Below, piece by piece: positions 21,390 to 31,699 of a stretch of 64,000 nt of DNA. How positions within the stretch are numbered: position 1 is the stretch's first letter; each line of letters starts with the position of its first letter. Made by a program: the position numbers and the translations under genes. Origin of the DNA: Hermatobates lingyangjiaoensis (lineage: Eukaryota > Arthropoda > Insecta > Hemiptera > Hermatobatidae); the NCBI GenBank assembly GCA_026182355.1, contig JAPFBL010000068.1:4715001-4779000 (forward strand). Direction: 5' to 3'. A model generated the notes under the pieces. The model ran no database searches, had not been told where the DNA came from, and saw nothing but the letters and a program-made list of their open reading frames with translations.

Positions 21390-21935
21390 AAATAATTATC
21401 ACCATTATTTCCGAAGAAAATGTGATAATTACATTAAATAATCTGCAGTTACACTTTACAGATGATAATAATACCTCTATTGTTTAATAACTACATATTA
21501 TTTACTACAGATACTGTAATAATAAATCCACACATTTATGAAAACAGAAATTATACATGTAAGTTTGCTGTTTAATTGGTACTGAATTCAAGATAAAAAT
21601 ACATTTCTAAAAGGAAAAAATTGAAACATGACATAAAATTTTCAAGACAACATATATCCCTCCCTAACCATTACCGGCTTCGTCAGGCCTAAGTGAGTCT
21701 GTGATGCATATTCTTCAAAAGGTTCTTTTTCAAATGACCTCTCTATTTTCACTTCCATGAATCTCAAATGCATTCCTCAACTTCAATTTTTTCCCCTTGC
21801 TATGAAAAACTGTGAATCAAGAATAAAAGAAAAATGACTTTTTATAAACATCGAAATATAGTAGTGAGTTTCTGTTTCATTTCTGAGTGTTCTTTGTGTC
21901 AATATAGTTCATATTTATAGACTAAGATCTTTCAA
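21390..21935. other. No recognised feature
   Basis: AT-rich sequence between an R1 copy and the large palindrome. Nothing specific was seen. Confidence 0.3.
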
Positions 21936-21941
21936 CCGTAA

Positions 21942-22048
21942 GACTCTGACGAAGACCGCTTGTTACGGTTGAAAGATCTTAGTCTTGTTTCCCATTCTTA
22001 TTGTGGTTTAATCATTGATTGTTGTTTCACGTGTTTATGTGAAATCTT

Positions 22049-22115
<67 letters not shown>

Positions 22116-22228
22116 AAAAAGATTTCACATAAACACGTGAAACAACAATCAATGATCAAACCACAATAAGAAATGGGAAAACAAGACTAAGATCTTTCAA
22201 CCGTAACAAGCGGTCTTCGTCAGAGTCA
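21942..22228. repeat. Outer palindrome of the 22 kb foldback, split by a microsatellite
   Basis: The plus copy (21942-22055) and the minus copy (22115-22228) are reverse complements with a few differences. Between them lies a (TA)n(TG)n run. The plus copy has the hammerhead-like core CTGACGA (21946-21952), an imperfect stem GACCG...CGGTT, and GAAAG (21971-21975). The minus copy has the same core at 22195-22223. The minus copy is shared with the inner palindrome, so three copies of the unit stand in alternating orientation. Confidence 0.9.
22056..22114. repeat. Compound (TA)n(TG)n microsatellite
   Basis: TA run (22056-22093) followed by TG run (22094-22114), sitting at the symmetry point of the outer palindrome. 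Confidence 0.95.
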
Positions 22229-22609
22229 AAAACCCAACTGAACACTAGATGCAGAAAACATCTGGTGAGGAGTTGAGAAGAGTGGGAGGGAAGAGTGGTA
22301 TTTTAAAAGGGTGAAAGCACAGGAAAGGACTAATGTCCAGAAAGGGATGTTTGGGGAAACAAAGGAGTACACTTTACTTTTTCTTACTGTACTCCTTTGT
22401 TTCCCCAAACATCCCTTTCTGGACATTAGTCCTTTCCTGTGCTTTCACCCTTTTAAAATACCACTCTTCCCTCCCACTCTTCTCAACTCCTCACCAGATG
22501 TTTTCTGCATCTAGTGTTCAGTTGGGTTTTTGACTCTGACGAAGACCGCTTGTTACGGTTGAAAGATCTTAGTCTTGTTTTCCCATTTCTTATTGTGGTT
22601 TGATCATTG

Positions 22610-22611
<2 letters not shown>
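22148..22611. repeat. Inner 464 bp palindrome with two identical 224 nt arms
   Basis: The left arm 22148-22371 and right arm 22388-22611 are equal in length and read as exact reverse complements. The spacer of 16 nt (22372-22387) is CTTTACTTTTTCTTAC. Each arm contains the hammerhead-like unit (minus core 22195-22223, plus core 22536-22564) and about 140 nt of GC-balanced unique sequence (for example GGGAGGGAAGAGTGG). Open frames seen here on both strands are mirror images of each other. If transcribed, the RNA would form a long perfect hairpin. Confidence 0.95.
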
Positions 22612-22655
<44 letters not shown>

Positions 22656-22695
22656 GTGTGTGTGTCTTTATATATATATATATATATATATATAT
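22612..22695. repeat. Compound (TG)n(TA)n microsatellite
   Basis: TG run with two TATG interruptions, CTT, then a TA run ending near 22695. It abuts the right arm of the palindrome, just as the run at 22056-22114 abuts the left unit. Confidence 0.95.
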
Positions 22696-22699
22696 GAAT

Positions 22700-23210
22700 T
22701 ATTTTTTTTATATTTATTGGAAATAATCACAACAATCTTTAATTGAAATACATGACTAGCTATAATGATAGCTTGGATAATTACAGGAGACATTTTAGAG
22801 ATGAAGTAATGCAAAGATTCATAGCATAGATATGAGTTTATGAGATCATTCTGAAAAGATTAGAAGTAATAATAAATGAAATAAAAAGTTATTTAAAATG
22901 ACTATGTTCTTTGACCTTTCGGCCATAGAAGAAGGGACTAATCGAAATTACTGAAAATAACCGATAACCATTTACTTCAATTTGTCGAAATTTTTCATCA
23001 TCAAGAGGAGAAGTGGTCTGCTTCAGAGGTATACTTCAGTGCTTATCAAGTGGTTACCATTGATTTTACGTGAATAAAGTAGACTAGTTCTTCTTATGAT
23101 CACCAATGTCGAAATATGAAAGTATCTTTTAATGAGTTATTATCTCTTAAAAATATACTAGTGCATATACTTATTCATATAAATATATACGTAGCCATAT
23201 GCTTTTTAAT
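22700..23210. other. Mostly featureless, one possible degenerate hammerhead-type motif
   Basis: Around 22983-23002 the minus strand reads TTGATGATGAAAAATTTCGA, similar in layout to the degenerate core at 5384. Too weak to call. The rest is AT-rich. Confidence 0.25.
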
Positions 23211-23213
23211 ACT

Positions 23214-23480
23214 TCAAGTGTGAGACGATTGTTTGACGTCAAGCGTGCTGCAGAAAGAGTGCGACATAGCTGACAACAAAAGTGGTGTTATCAGTATAGT
23301 TTCAGGAGGCTCCAGAGACCCAGTGATTGACAAATGGACTGATAGACCGTCCTCGACTGTATCTAGGGGGATAGAGTTCTCAATCATTTTAGTGACACGT
23401 GGTTCGCATTGCATACCATATACCTCGGCGCTCCACACATCGCTGTTTCAACTTAATCAAGTAGTTGTCTTCTATCCTTA
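23214..23480. other. GC-balanced block open on both strands, unrecognised
   Basis: About 260 bp with clearly higher GC than its surroundings and open frames on both strands (minus 74 codons with SVHLSITGSLEPPETI; plus 82 codons). It may be a conserved exon, a fragment of an unknown transposon or regulatory DNA. I do not recognise either peptide, and no clear splice sites frame it. Confidence 0.3.
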
Positions 23481-23484
23481 AAGA

Positions 23485-24640
23485 AAAATAACTTAAAGTA
23501 CATTAATAATGAATTACCTCATCGTAATAATCTATAAATATAAAAATAGTAAATATTACTTGGTATTTTCCAAATGCACAAATCCGCACTGTCTATTCAA
23601 TAGGGATGGACTTGAGTCGGTACGTTTATCCCCCAGATAGATGATTCTTTACCAAGAACTTTTGTTACTAGATATAAAACTTAATGGTTGCCATTTTTAC
23701 GGTAATACTATTATTCCAGTATTGTAAGCGCATGAAACATTCCCATCAAGATAATACTTAATAAAAATTTCAAGTACATATCAAATCGACGAAGAAGTAA
23801 CCGTTTATTTATAAAGATAAATAAATTTAAATAAATTTATTTTCAAAAAATAATGGTTTATTATTTCTTGAACAATATAATTGTAATAAGAATATTTGTT
23901 AGCATGCGACATGTATGTTATTTACAACACTTTCATAAAATAACGTACCACGTCATTTCTAATTTCTTTGTTTCATTTAAACGGCAATTCCTTTTGATTA
24001 AATCCTGGTCAAACGCAGTCAGTGTAAACAAATCCAACAACTACAACAGGTTATCTATTATTCCAAGATAAGTTTTCAGTTTTTCTAGCTATATTGCCAT
24101 TTCCGGTAATCGGAACTTCAAGCAATTTTTTTTAAAGACTTACCAATTGCTAGTTAATTTTTTATGGGAAAATTTCTATAGTTTAGCGTATAAAAGTAGC
24201 ACCACACCGTCCCTTTCCTTCCAGTAAATTTCAAATGAAAAGAATTAGACACGAGATATTATAAAAAAAACTTCCACAGGACTATCAAACCCTATCCGCA
24301 TTGAAATCGAACAAAAAATAAGAAGTAGTATGATATATCATTTGAGTATTTGTTAAATAAACATTGTAATCAATATCATAATTAGATTGACCCATTATGT
24401 TAATAAGTTTGTGTCAGTAAAGCTGACATAGTTAGTACATATTCAGAATGATAAGTGGCAAAGTGGCAAAGTGTGCCACCATGATTTCACTGAAGCAGCA
24501 ATATTCTTCAATGACACTACTATGACTTCGGCTTCCTACTTCCTAACCTATTCAATGTAGGTCTTCAGAAGTAACTTCTTCAAACTTCTCCATTCCATTC
24601 AATCTGGTTTTTATTTAAGCATTCAGTTTCCTAACTTCAA
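23485..24640. other. No recognised feature
   Basis: AT-rich; a 72-codon frame at 23853-24071 has no recognisable domain. Confidence 0.3.
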
Positions 24641-24649
24641 TACTTATAG

Positions 24650-24760
24650 TACTAACTCAACTGAATTTAACGATATAGCACATCCCTAAGGCCAACATCT
24701 AAGAACCTGAGTAAGGAAAATTTAAGACTCCCGATATAGAAGAGCATTAATGGCAATAGT
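24650..24760 (+). repeat. Possible SINE body fragment (weak)
   Basis: CTAAGAACCTGAGTAAGG and AATTTAAGACTCCCGATATA resemble the body of the SINE-like family at 56060-56160 and 44650-44745. The match is short and diverged. Confidence 0.3.
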
Positions 24761-24764
24761 AAAA

Positions 24765-25840
24765 AAAATCTCTGAGAACTCAAATAATTACGTTTACCCA
24801 ACTGATGAGGGTAGCATTCCCCGCCTCTCTGGGACTATTGCTTTTCATCCAGGTAAGTGCGTGTTCTTGAAAGGATATCTAATCCCTTTATTGAACAACA
24901 CCCATATATTACTTTGACTATAATCTATGGCTTACTCAGTCTGAGGACTCCCCTAGTGTTTCCACCCCTCGGTTCCCTAGCAAGTCTTTACGTCCCCCCT
25001 CTAGTTTTTTCCAAGACACAACCCTCTGAAAGAAGGCGTGACCATTAGAACGGCCATAGAGATCCCACTGGGAACGACAAAACCTAACGAAAGCTCAGAA
25101 CAAGCATCAAGGACTAGTATCCCTGCACACAGACAAGTAATTATAAAGGTCAAACTAATGCTTACAGCTCAAAAGCCATTAAACGTCAAACTCGAACATA
25201 CACACATAAAATATAGCTGCATTATAATTAAAAAAAAACAATTACTTGTTTATTCAAAGAAAACGTTTACACATTTCAATTCATAATTCCATTTTTAAAA
25301 CAGTTTATTTTGCAATACTACAGGATATTTTAGTAAATACAGTGAAGTTACTATAATAATAAAAAGTACAATATTATTCACTGAGAGACAGATATTAACA
25401 GGGTTTCCAACTCATACTCTGAACATTTAAGAGCGCACATACTGTTTTCTGAACCAAAAAAACAATAAGCAGCACTTCGAACACTCATTAGTCCAAAAGC
25501 TCATCGAAAACCTCTAAACATGCCTTGGATTCATCAAAGCAGTACAAGTTCAGGTAACATTATCAGTTTAGGGATATTATTACCGTCGTATAAGCTAAAC
25601 GAGCCTGGTGTCACTGCATGGCTACCTCTATCTCATTATCACTAATGGCCATAACGAAGGCTGTGAACGGAAACTCCCAACACCATTTCAATCTGGAAGA
25701 ATGTAAGTAAGGTCATATGTAACTCCATTACCAGAAATGGGAATGCCCCCCTAAACTAGATGGATTTTCCTTAGTAAAAAAATCCTACAATATAATAATT
25801 TCTTCGTATAGAAAACGAAAAGTCTTATATACTAAGTGTT
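24765..25840. other. One strong splice-donor-like site, otherwise no recognised feature
   Basis: CAG|GTAAGT at 24850-24858 is a perfect donor consensus, but there is no open exon before it that I can support. The frames at 24857-25048 and 25038-25286 show no domain. Confidence 0.25.
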
Positions 25841-25847
25841 ATAGGTC

Positions 25848-25925
25848 TTAGGTCCCGAGTCTGCATCTCTTTAAGAACTCTACTTTAATGAGACAAAATT
25901 TAGGATTCCTATATTTATAATGAGG
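25848..25925 (+). repeat. SINE-like family fragment
   Basis: GGTCCCGAGTCTGCATCTC and GACAAAATTTAGGATTCCTA align with the body of the element at 55985-56200 (GGGTCCCAAGTCTG, AAAATTTAGGACTACC). The tRNA-like head is missing. Confidence 0.45.
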
Positions 25926-26040
25926 AAAATATGTGTAACGAATAGCCTTGCAGTTCTCCTTCTACTGAGAGCTTGACCTGATCTCATGACTTAAACCAAT
26001 ATATTAGCTTAATACATAAACCAATATAATAATTTTTTTT

Positions 26041-26410
26041 CTTTACTGTAAGGTATAGTGATCATGAAAAAAATCGGCCTCGAGAATTCAACGGATTTAA
26101 ATGTTTTGAGGTCCCAAAGTTCTTTTTTGACGTTTCATCGATGATTTCGTGTATGTGGGTGGGCTATTCGTATTGTTAAGGAGCAATATAGCATGATACA
26201 AATGTCACTTTAATGGGAAAAATATGTTATTGAACACCATTTTTTTTCTCCTAAACTACTAACTCTATAGGCTAGAGTGTTAACTTTTTCGATTATTATG
26301 AAACTAATAATTCTATTAACTAAAAATATCTTCAAAATGCTTCAATAATCAGAGAGGTCAGCTTTGCTATAAAATGTCAAATTTTTGACCTGCAATTCTG
26401 AAAGTTAGTT
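26041..26410 (+). repeat. R1 dispersed repeat
   Basis: Begins at the terminal hairpin ACTGTA-AGG-TATAGT (26045-26059, one G-T pair). It continues ATCATGAAAAAAATCGG, ACGGATTTAAATG, TTTTGAGGTCCCAAAG and TTTTTGACGTTTCATCGATG, then a diverged distal part with CTCCTAAACTACTAACTCTA, which matches the complement of 51990-52012. Confidence 0.7.
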
Positions 26411-26514
26411 AGCAAAATAGATGTCACACCGTTCGACGGATCGTTTGAAATTGTACTAAAAATTAGCATATTTTTGGGAATGGAACCATTTGGAATGGAT
26501 TGGGAAAATTGAAG

Positions 26515-26730
26515 AATGGATTAAGATGAAAGCAGATAAAAGGTACAACAACTGTATCTAACTTAGTTTAAAAAAGAACTCATTCCAACTGAATTACTGT
26601 CGTACGTAAATACTATGTCTTGAAAGCAAATATTAATTAAAATATATAGAATATCCAACCGCAATTTGTTTTCTTAACTACTACTTATGTAGGATGCAAT
26701 TAACATCATACGAATAATGCAGACAACCTG
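26515..26730 (+). repeat. R5 dispersed repeat, copy 2
   Basis: Shares AAGCAGATAAAAGGT, CATTCCAACTGAATTAC, GCAATTTGTTTTCTTA, ACTTATGTAGGATG and AATTAACATCATACGAA with the copies at 17546 and 62740. Confidence 0.5.
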
Positions 26731-26739
26731 AAAGTGAGG

Positions 26740-27160
26740 AAATCACCTTGGTGAGGGAAAAATTTTTGGTAAAACCATACCTCCGAGTATAACAAATGGA
26801 GGTGAATGATGGTTCTTAAATTTTAAAGTTGAATAAAGAAATTAAAATCTAAAGCTGATATTAAAAAGGAAAAAAGGAAGCTAGATAGGTCACATACGGT
26901 GTCTATGCTCACGAGTTCGTTGCGTCTCAGGCTCCATCAGTCTCAATACATCCTAATAATAATAGAGACATGTCTCACAGTCCTAGATCAATGATTTGAA
27001 TTTTGTTATAACTGACTGTTTATAACTACAATATACGAAATTAATTTATTAAACTTATTAGCTATAATTTTGATAATACTTTCCCAGAAAGTATTACATT
27101 ATACTTATACATATAATGTATTTTCATATTAAAATAAAACAAAAACTCCATGAATTATCA
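26740..27160. other. No recognised feature
   Basis: AT-rich. Nothing was recognised. Confidence 0.3.
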
Positions 27161-27167
27161 ACATTAT

Positions 27168-27204
27168 GTTTACTTACAGTAAAGTTGAGTGTAGATGACT
27201 CCAC
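27168..27204 (-). repeat. R3 dispersed repeat, 5' end fragment
   Basis: The reverse complement reads GTGGAGTCATCTACACTCAA then CTTTACTGTAAGTAAAC. It includes the hairpin TTTACT-GTA-AGTAAA typical of R3 ends. Confidence 0.6.
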
Positions 27205-27209
27205 ATTTA

Positions 27210-30055
27210 CTGTTTGACATGACGTATGGGTTAGTTGTTTATTGCATTGATAATATTTTCTAACGTTTCTTGGCAAAAAATGTTGAAATATTAAATTTTT
27301 AACCCTTTCTATTTACACAAAGTGACGAATATCTCTTTGTAATAACGGTATTAAATAATATGCTAGAATCTTTACAAGCTGGGCCTCTCATATACTTTCA
27401 ATCATCAACACATCAAACAAATTCGGGCATTCCACCCAGGTCACCCTTTTCATTTCGACCAGTCAAAATTAAAAGCCAGTAAGATGTTTTTTGGTCTCAA
27501 CCACAGAAACATGATTCGATTCCTGCAACGCTTGGTTGTTTGGGTTATTGATTGCACATGAAATAGGCATTGACAACTATCTAACAGAATGAACAGCAGT
27601 GATAATTTCACCATGCTATGACGAAAATACATTTGAAGATACATCATTTTCCTTCATATATGACATGTGTATTCGTAAATGTATATACAACTTTTAATAA
27701 TTTCATTTTATTTAACTTTCAACACTTTTCAAAAATTATATTAACTTACAAATATAAACTAACAAAACAACAATCGAAAAGCAAAGGTAAACGACGGTTC
27801 TTTTCCTCAAAATAGAACATTTTGAAGTTTTTTATAATCTTAAATTTTTTCTTCGATTTTTTTAAATCGTAATTCTGGGCCCAAGAAAAACACACCTTTA
27901 TGATACAATATATGTTTAATAACTTTTAATAATAACAAAGCCCAAAATATAATTATAGATTGTAACCTAAGTAGTTTTGGAAATAAATAACCAGTCATCA
28001 GAGAGGAGGAAGATAAGAATTTCTCAATTAAACTTGTTTACCCGCATAGCTAATCAGAGGATGTCCAGTATCTGGAGCTCAGCTGAAAAAGGCAAAACCA
28101 ATTAGAAATACGAAACAAGAGGGCTTAGTGCATTGTTGGCTATAAATACTCATCCGTCTGTCTCCTCGTAAATTGTTGGGCGCGACCGCCGGGTCCATTT
28201 TGTATCCATATGGCACGATTTATCTTTATAAATTCAGCATCATGCTTAAATGATACATTTTCTTAGTTGTATTAGATTGTTATTTCTTTAAAAGATAATT
28301 GTTTTTAACATCAATTTAATGATCACTCAATCAAGATAACAGCAAACATAAGTATTGTTAAAGGAGTTAGTTTGAAGATATATAGAATCCTTAAAAGAAT
28401 GTCAGCTACACAACAACTCAAAATGTAATATCAACGATAATTACTGTGTAATTTTAGTTAACTATTTCGAATGTAAAACTTGAGTCTGAACGTATACCCG
28501 TTTACGATAACACTGACAATTATGATCAACACCAATACAACATATGCCTAATTAAACTCACTCGCGCACATTCATAGCTCCAGTATCATATTAATTCAAT
28601 AACCATTAATATAGCTGACTTTAGACGGAGTAAATGACATTATATGTTGATAATCTGTTCTCTCCATTAATGTAGAGTAACAAATATTTATTGACATTTG
28701 AGTGTCATTTCATTTGTAGGTCTACACTCTCCTACAATTCACAGTGCCTAACATTAATATTCAATTTACACACTGAGATTTCCTCTATTTCTCCTGATGA
28801 CTGTTCTCCTGACAATTAAAGAATATGAAAGAGCTAAAGTACCCTGTATCATTCTATGTAGATACTTTTTGACTCCTATAATAGGCTATGAATACTTTTA
28901 ACGATGAGAAAACGATCAAACAACACCCATAGTCCAGTGTGAGTATAGTACACAAAACGAGGAAAAACTATCAGTTGGAGTTTCAAAGTTTCATTTCAAT
29001 AATTATCAGTTGAAGAAAGCGTACAGGTTCAGAGACGGTTGGAAACAAAGAGTGAAGCCTCAGTCACGCCTATTTAAATGGTGTCAACAGCATGAGAAAA
29101 CAGTAAGTAGAAGTAAATATAAATTGAAAAAAAAATTAAATATTAAGGAATAAGAGAACATATATGTATATAACTGAAGGGGAAATGACAAAGAATGTGG
29201 CGAAACTACAATATACGGAATGAATTCAATAAAACTTAAACAGAAGAAAATGTTAAAAGAAAAATGGATTCACTACTCAATAGCACCCAGGTTGCACAAA
29301 ACAATGAACAGAGACGAATTCAAACTGATCAATCAATTTAACATATTAATTATAGTCTGAATCTTTTGCTATCTAAATTAGGGAAATTTTCAAGCTTGTT
29401 TCAGTAGCTGTCAATTCCTTAAATGGACGTACCAATGCAGAGGTCACAGCAAGAAGTACATGAAGAACAAATCAGTCAAATTGGGATACAAAGCATGTTG
29501 TGTGGCTAGAATGGTTTCCATGTAATTATAAAGTTTACATGTCAAGGTGGCAATAGACATTCAGAGATTTCTTGTTGTATCCCATAATTACAACCTCTTC
29601 AATAGTTTCCTGTTTTAAGCATCTTGATTTCTTTGTTACGAACAACATCCTGTCCCAAGCAAGTAAATAGTGGTAAAAGTTACTTTCTAATATTATAAAG
29701 ATCACAGTTGTTGCAGCTTTCAAATTATAAGATCTGGTTAAACATGCAAGTAGTTAGTTGTCTGATTTTCAGTTCAGAGTAACTGCTGATGAGTGAGACA
29801 AACTGTGCATCAAGGGATCATTAAAACCGAAAGGATGTGTTTTTTGCTAGAAAAACACATTAGTGAAGTTTTTATTGAAATGAACTACTTTCCACACTAA
29901 ATAATTAATAGTGTTTGTTCACTATGCCAGCTGTCTATCTCAAAAAGGATTAGGTAATTTTCTAAAACAATAAATTGTCAAAATTTCAATTTCATTTTAG
30001 GAAACTCACTTCACTTATTACGTTTAGTACGAGTAATATGTTTCGTTAACTCGTA
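27210..30055. other. Mostly featureless AT-rich DNA
   Basis: A short GC-rich strip at about 28165-28240 includes GGGCGCGACCGCCGGG and CCATATGG. No coding remnant, repeat or RNA gene was recognised on either strand. Confidence 0.3.
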
Positions 30056-30059
30056 ATCA

Positions 30060-30330
30060 AGATCTAAGCTGCAGCGTTATTTGGAATCCAAATAAGGGAA
30101 TGCTTCCATTACGCGGAACACAAACCACCATTAAGTGACACATTAAGGACAACAGACATGGAATTACCTTTAATTACCCCCACAAGTAATGGAGTTTTAA
30201 ATTTGACAGATATTTTCATCTCACAGGTAGCCATGGGTGAAGGGTTAAAATACTTTACTAATTTACCTAAAACACTAATTACCTTTTAGAGTTTGCATTT
30301 ACTATATTAAAAAAAGTGTGGTATATGAAT
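30060..30330. promoter_or_regulatory. Candidate regulatory island with a CArG box
   Basis: A perfect CArG box CCAAATAAGG (30088-30097) overlaps a 19 nt palindrome TTATTTGGA-A-TCCAAATAA (30077-30095). It is followed by GGAATG, AACCACCATTAAGTG, TTTAATTACCCC, GTAATGGAG, TAATTTACC and CTAATTACC. CArG boxes bind SRF-type MADS proteins and TAAT cores bind homeodomains. The density over 270 bp is notable, but function is inferred only. Confidence 0.3.
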
Positions 30331-30339
30331 GAATTTGAA

Positions 30340-31240
30340 ACAGTGGGCACACTGTTTTTACTGTTAATTAATATTTGGAACATTCAAAATTTGTTCATAG
30401 TCAGAACATTGGCCCAATACCTCTAATGAAAAGGATCTACACTGATACACACTACATGTACAAGATATAAAAAAAATCGGGCTTTTTTTTAATACAATGC
30501 ACTGAATAACCATATTTATTTTGAAGTAAACAGGTAACAGCATCGACTTTTTAACATGACATACATATAAACATGTTTGGCCAGAACACTCTTAAAAACG
30601 TATCAAACATTTATATTTTGTTTATACTACTGATGAATAATGACCAAATTTCACTGCAGAATATTCTAAAGAACGCATATCAGTAAGGTTGTGACCCTTA
30701 GGTGAATATCATGTCCTTCCAGAATGCTTGTAATTCTGGTATCTGTGTAATATACTACTGTTCTTCTGCCTTCATTCATAGTCCCCTTTTATATTTTCTA
30801 ATGTACAAAACAAAAGAGAATACAAAAATTACGAAGGTTCAATCTATTTGTGACTTTTAAAAATCGTTAGAACACTGGACTACCCATCAGCAACTTGGAA
30901 AAAAATCAGGTTCCGAAATAAGAGAAAAGCAGAAGCGATTGTCCATTAGGATGAAAACTTTAAGTTGAGGGAAATATGTAATTGTAAGGCAAACTTAATT
31001 GGCGGCCCGCGGACTTCAATCTCGTCGGTACCAACCTTGGAGGAATTTTATAAAACCTGACTACAAGACTCCCAGGTCTGTAATTACAAGAAAATTTACT
31101 AAAATAGGTTTCATACAACTTATTCATACAACAGATTATTTACATGAGACTAACAACAAGTGGAACAAAAGGTGTTCCATCCTTTTTAAAGTAACAATTT
31201 TAATCAACACTCCAGTAAACAAAAAAATGTATACGGAGTA
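30340..31240. other. No recognised feature
   Basis: An 80-codon frame at 30999-31241 begins in a GC-rich patch (GGCGGCCCGCGGAC near 31000) and has no recognisable domain. Confidence 0.3.
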
Positions 31241-31296
31241 AATGAACATTATAAAGTTTCCATACAAAAGAAGTTTTTTTTTTATTCAAACTATAC

Positions 31297-31324
31297 GTTT
31301 CAAACACTTCGTGTTCATCGTCAG
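31297..31324 (-). repeat. Hammerhead-ribozyme-like core
   Basis: On the minus strand: CTGACGA (31318-31324), then TGAACAC-GAA-GTGTTT with at least five Watson-Crick pairs, then GAAAC (31297-31301). This is the expected order for a hammerhead core with a stem II hairpin, except for one unpaired base after CTGACGA. T and A runs lie on one side. I infer a solo terminal repeat of a Penelope-like element; its full extent is not defined. Confidence 0.55.
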
Positions 31325-31329
31325 GTAAA

Positions 31330-31690
31330 CTTCGAATGGAAGGAGTGGAGGACAGACAACCATCGAACGTTGACTGAGACTTCGTAATATCGATTTACAC
31401 CAGTATGATCAAACACCACACAATTATGGGCTGCACAACAAATGAGAAAGAAAAATCGTTTTTCATTAATTAAAACTAGATTTTCTTTAATTATGCTTCA
31501 CTGACTTCTTAACCCACTCCTATTTACGGGATGCTCTTAATAACTACATGCAAAAAACTTCTCATCCGATAAATTTAGTTAAGTTAAAATATTTTGACTC
31601 GCACATTTTTAGAATTGAACAAAATGAACAAAGCATACTGTTAAAGTGGATAAATCTGTAAGTTTTACCAAGACATGAAGAACAAATTTT
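31330..31690. other. No recognised feature
   Basis: AT-rich sequence before the hAT remnant. The transposon boundary was not recognised. Confidence 0.3.
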
Positions 31691-31699
31691 GAAAGCGAG

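Noticed and set aside
21960..22169. Open frame with IYIYIYIY and VCVCVC tracts
   Set aside because: Translation of the (TA)n(TG)n microsatellite.
22226..22533. Three similar open frames (about 66 residues) on both strands
   Set aside because: They are mirror images produced by the 224 nt palindrome, not genes.
24850..24858. CAG|GTAAGT as an exon end
   Set aside because: Perfect donor string but no open exon or acceptor that I can support; one such 9-mer is expected by chance in a window of this size on both strands.
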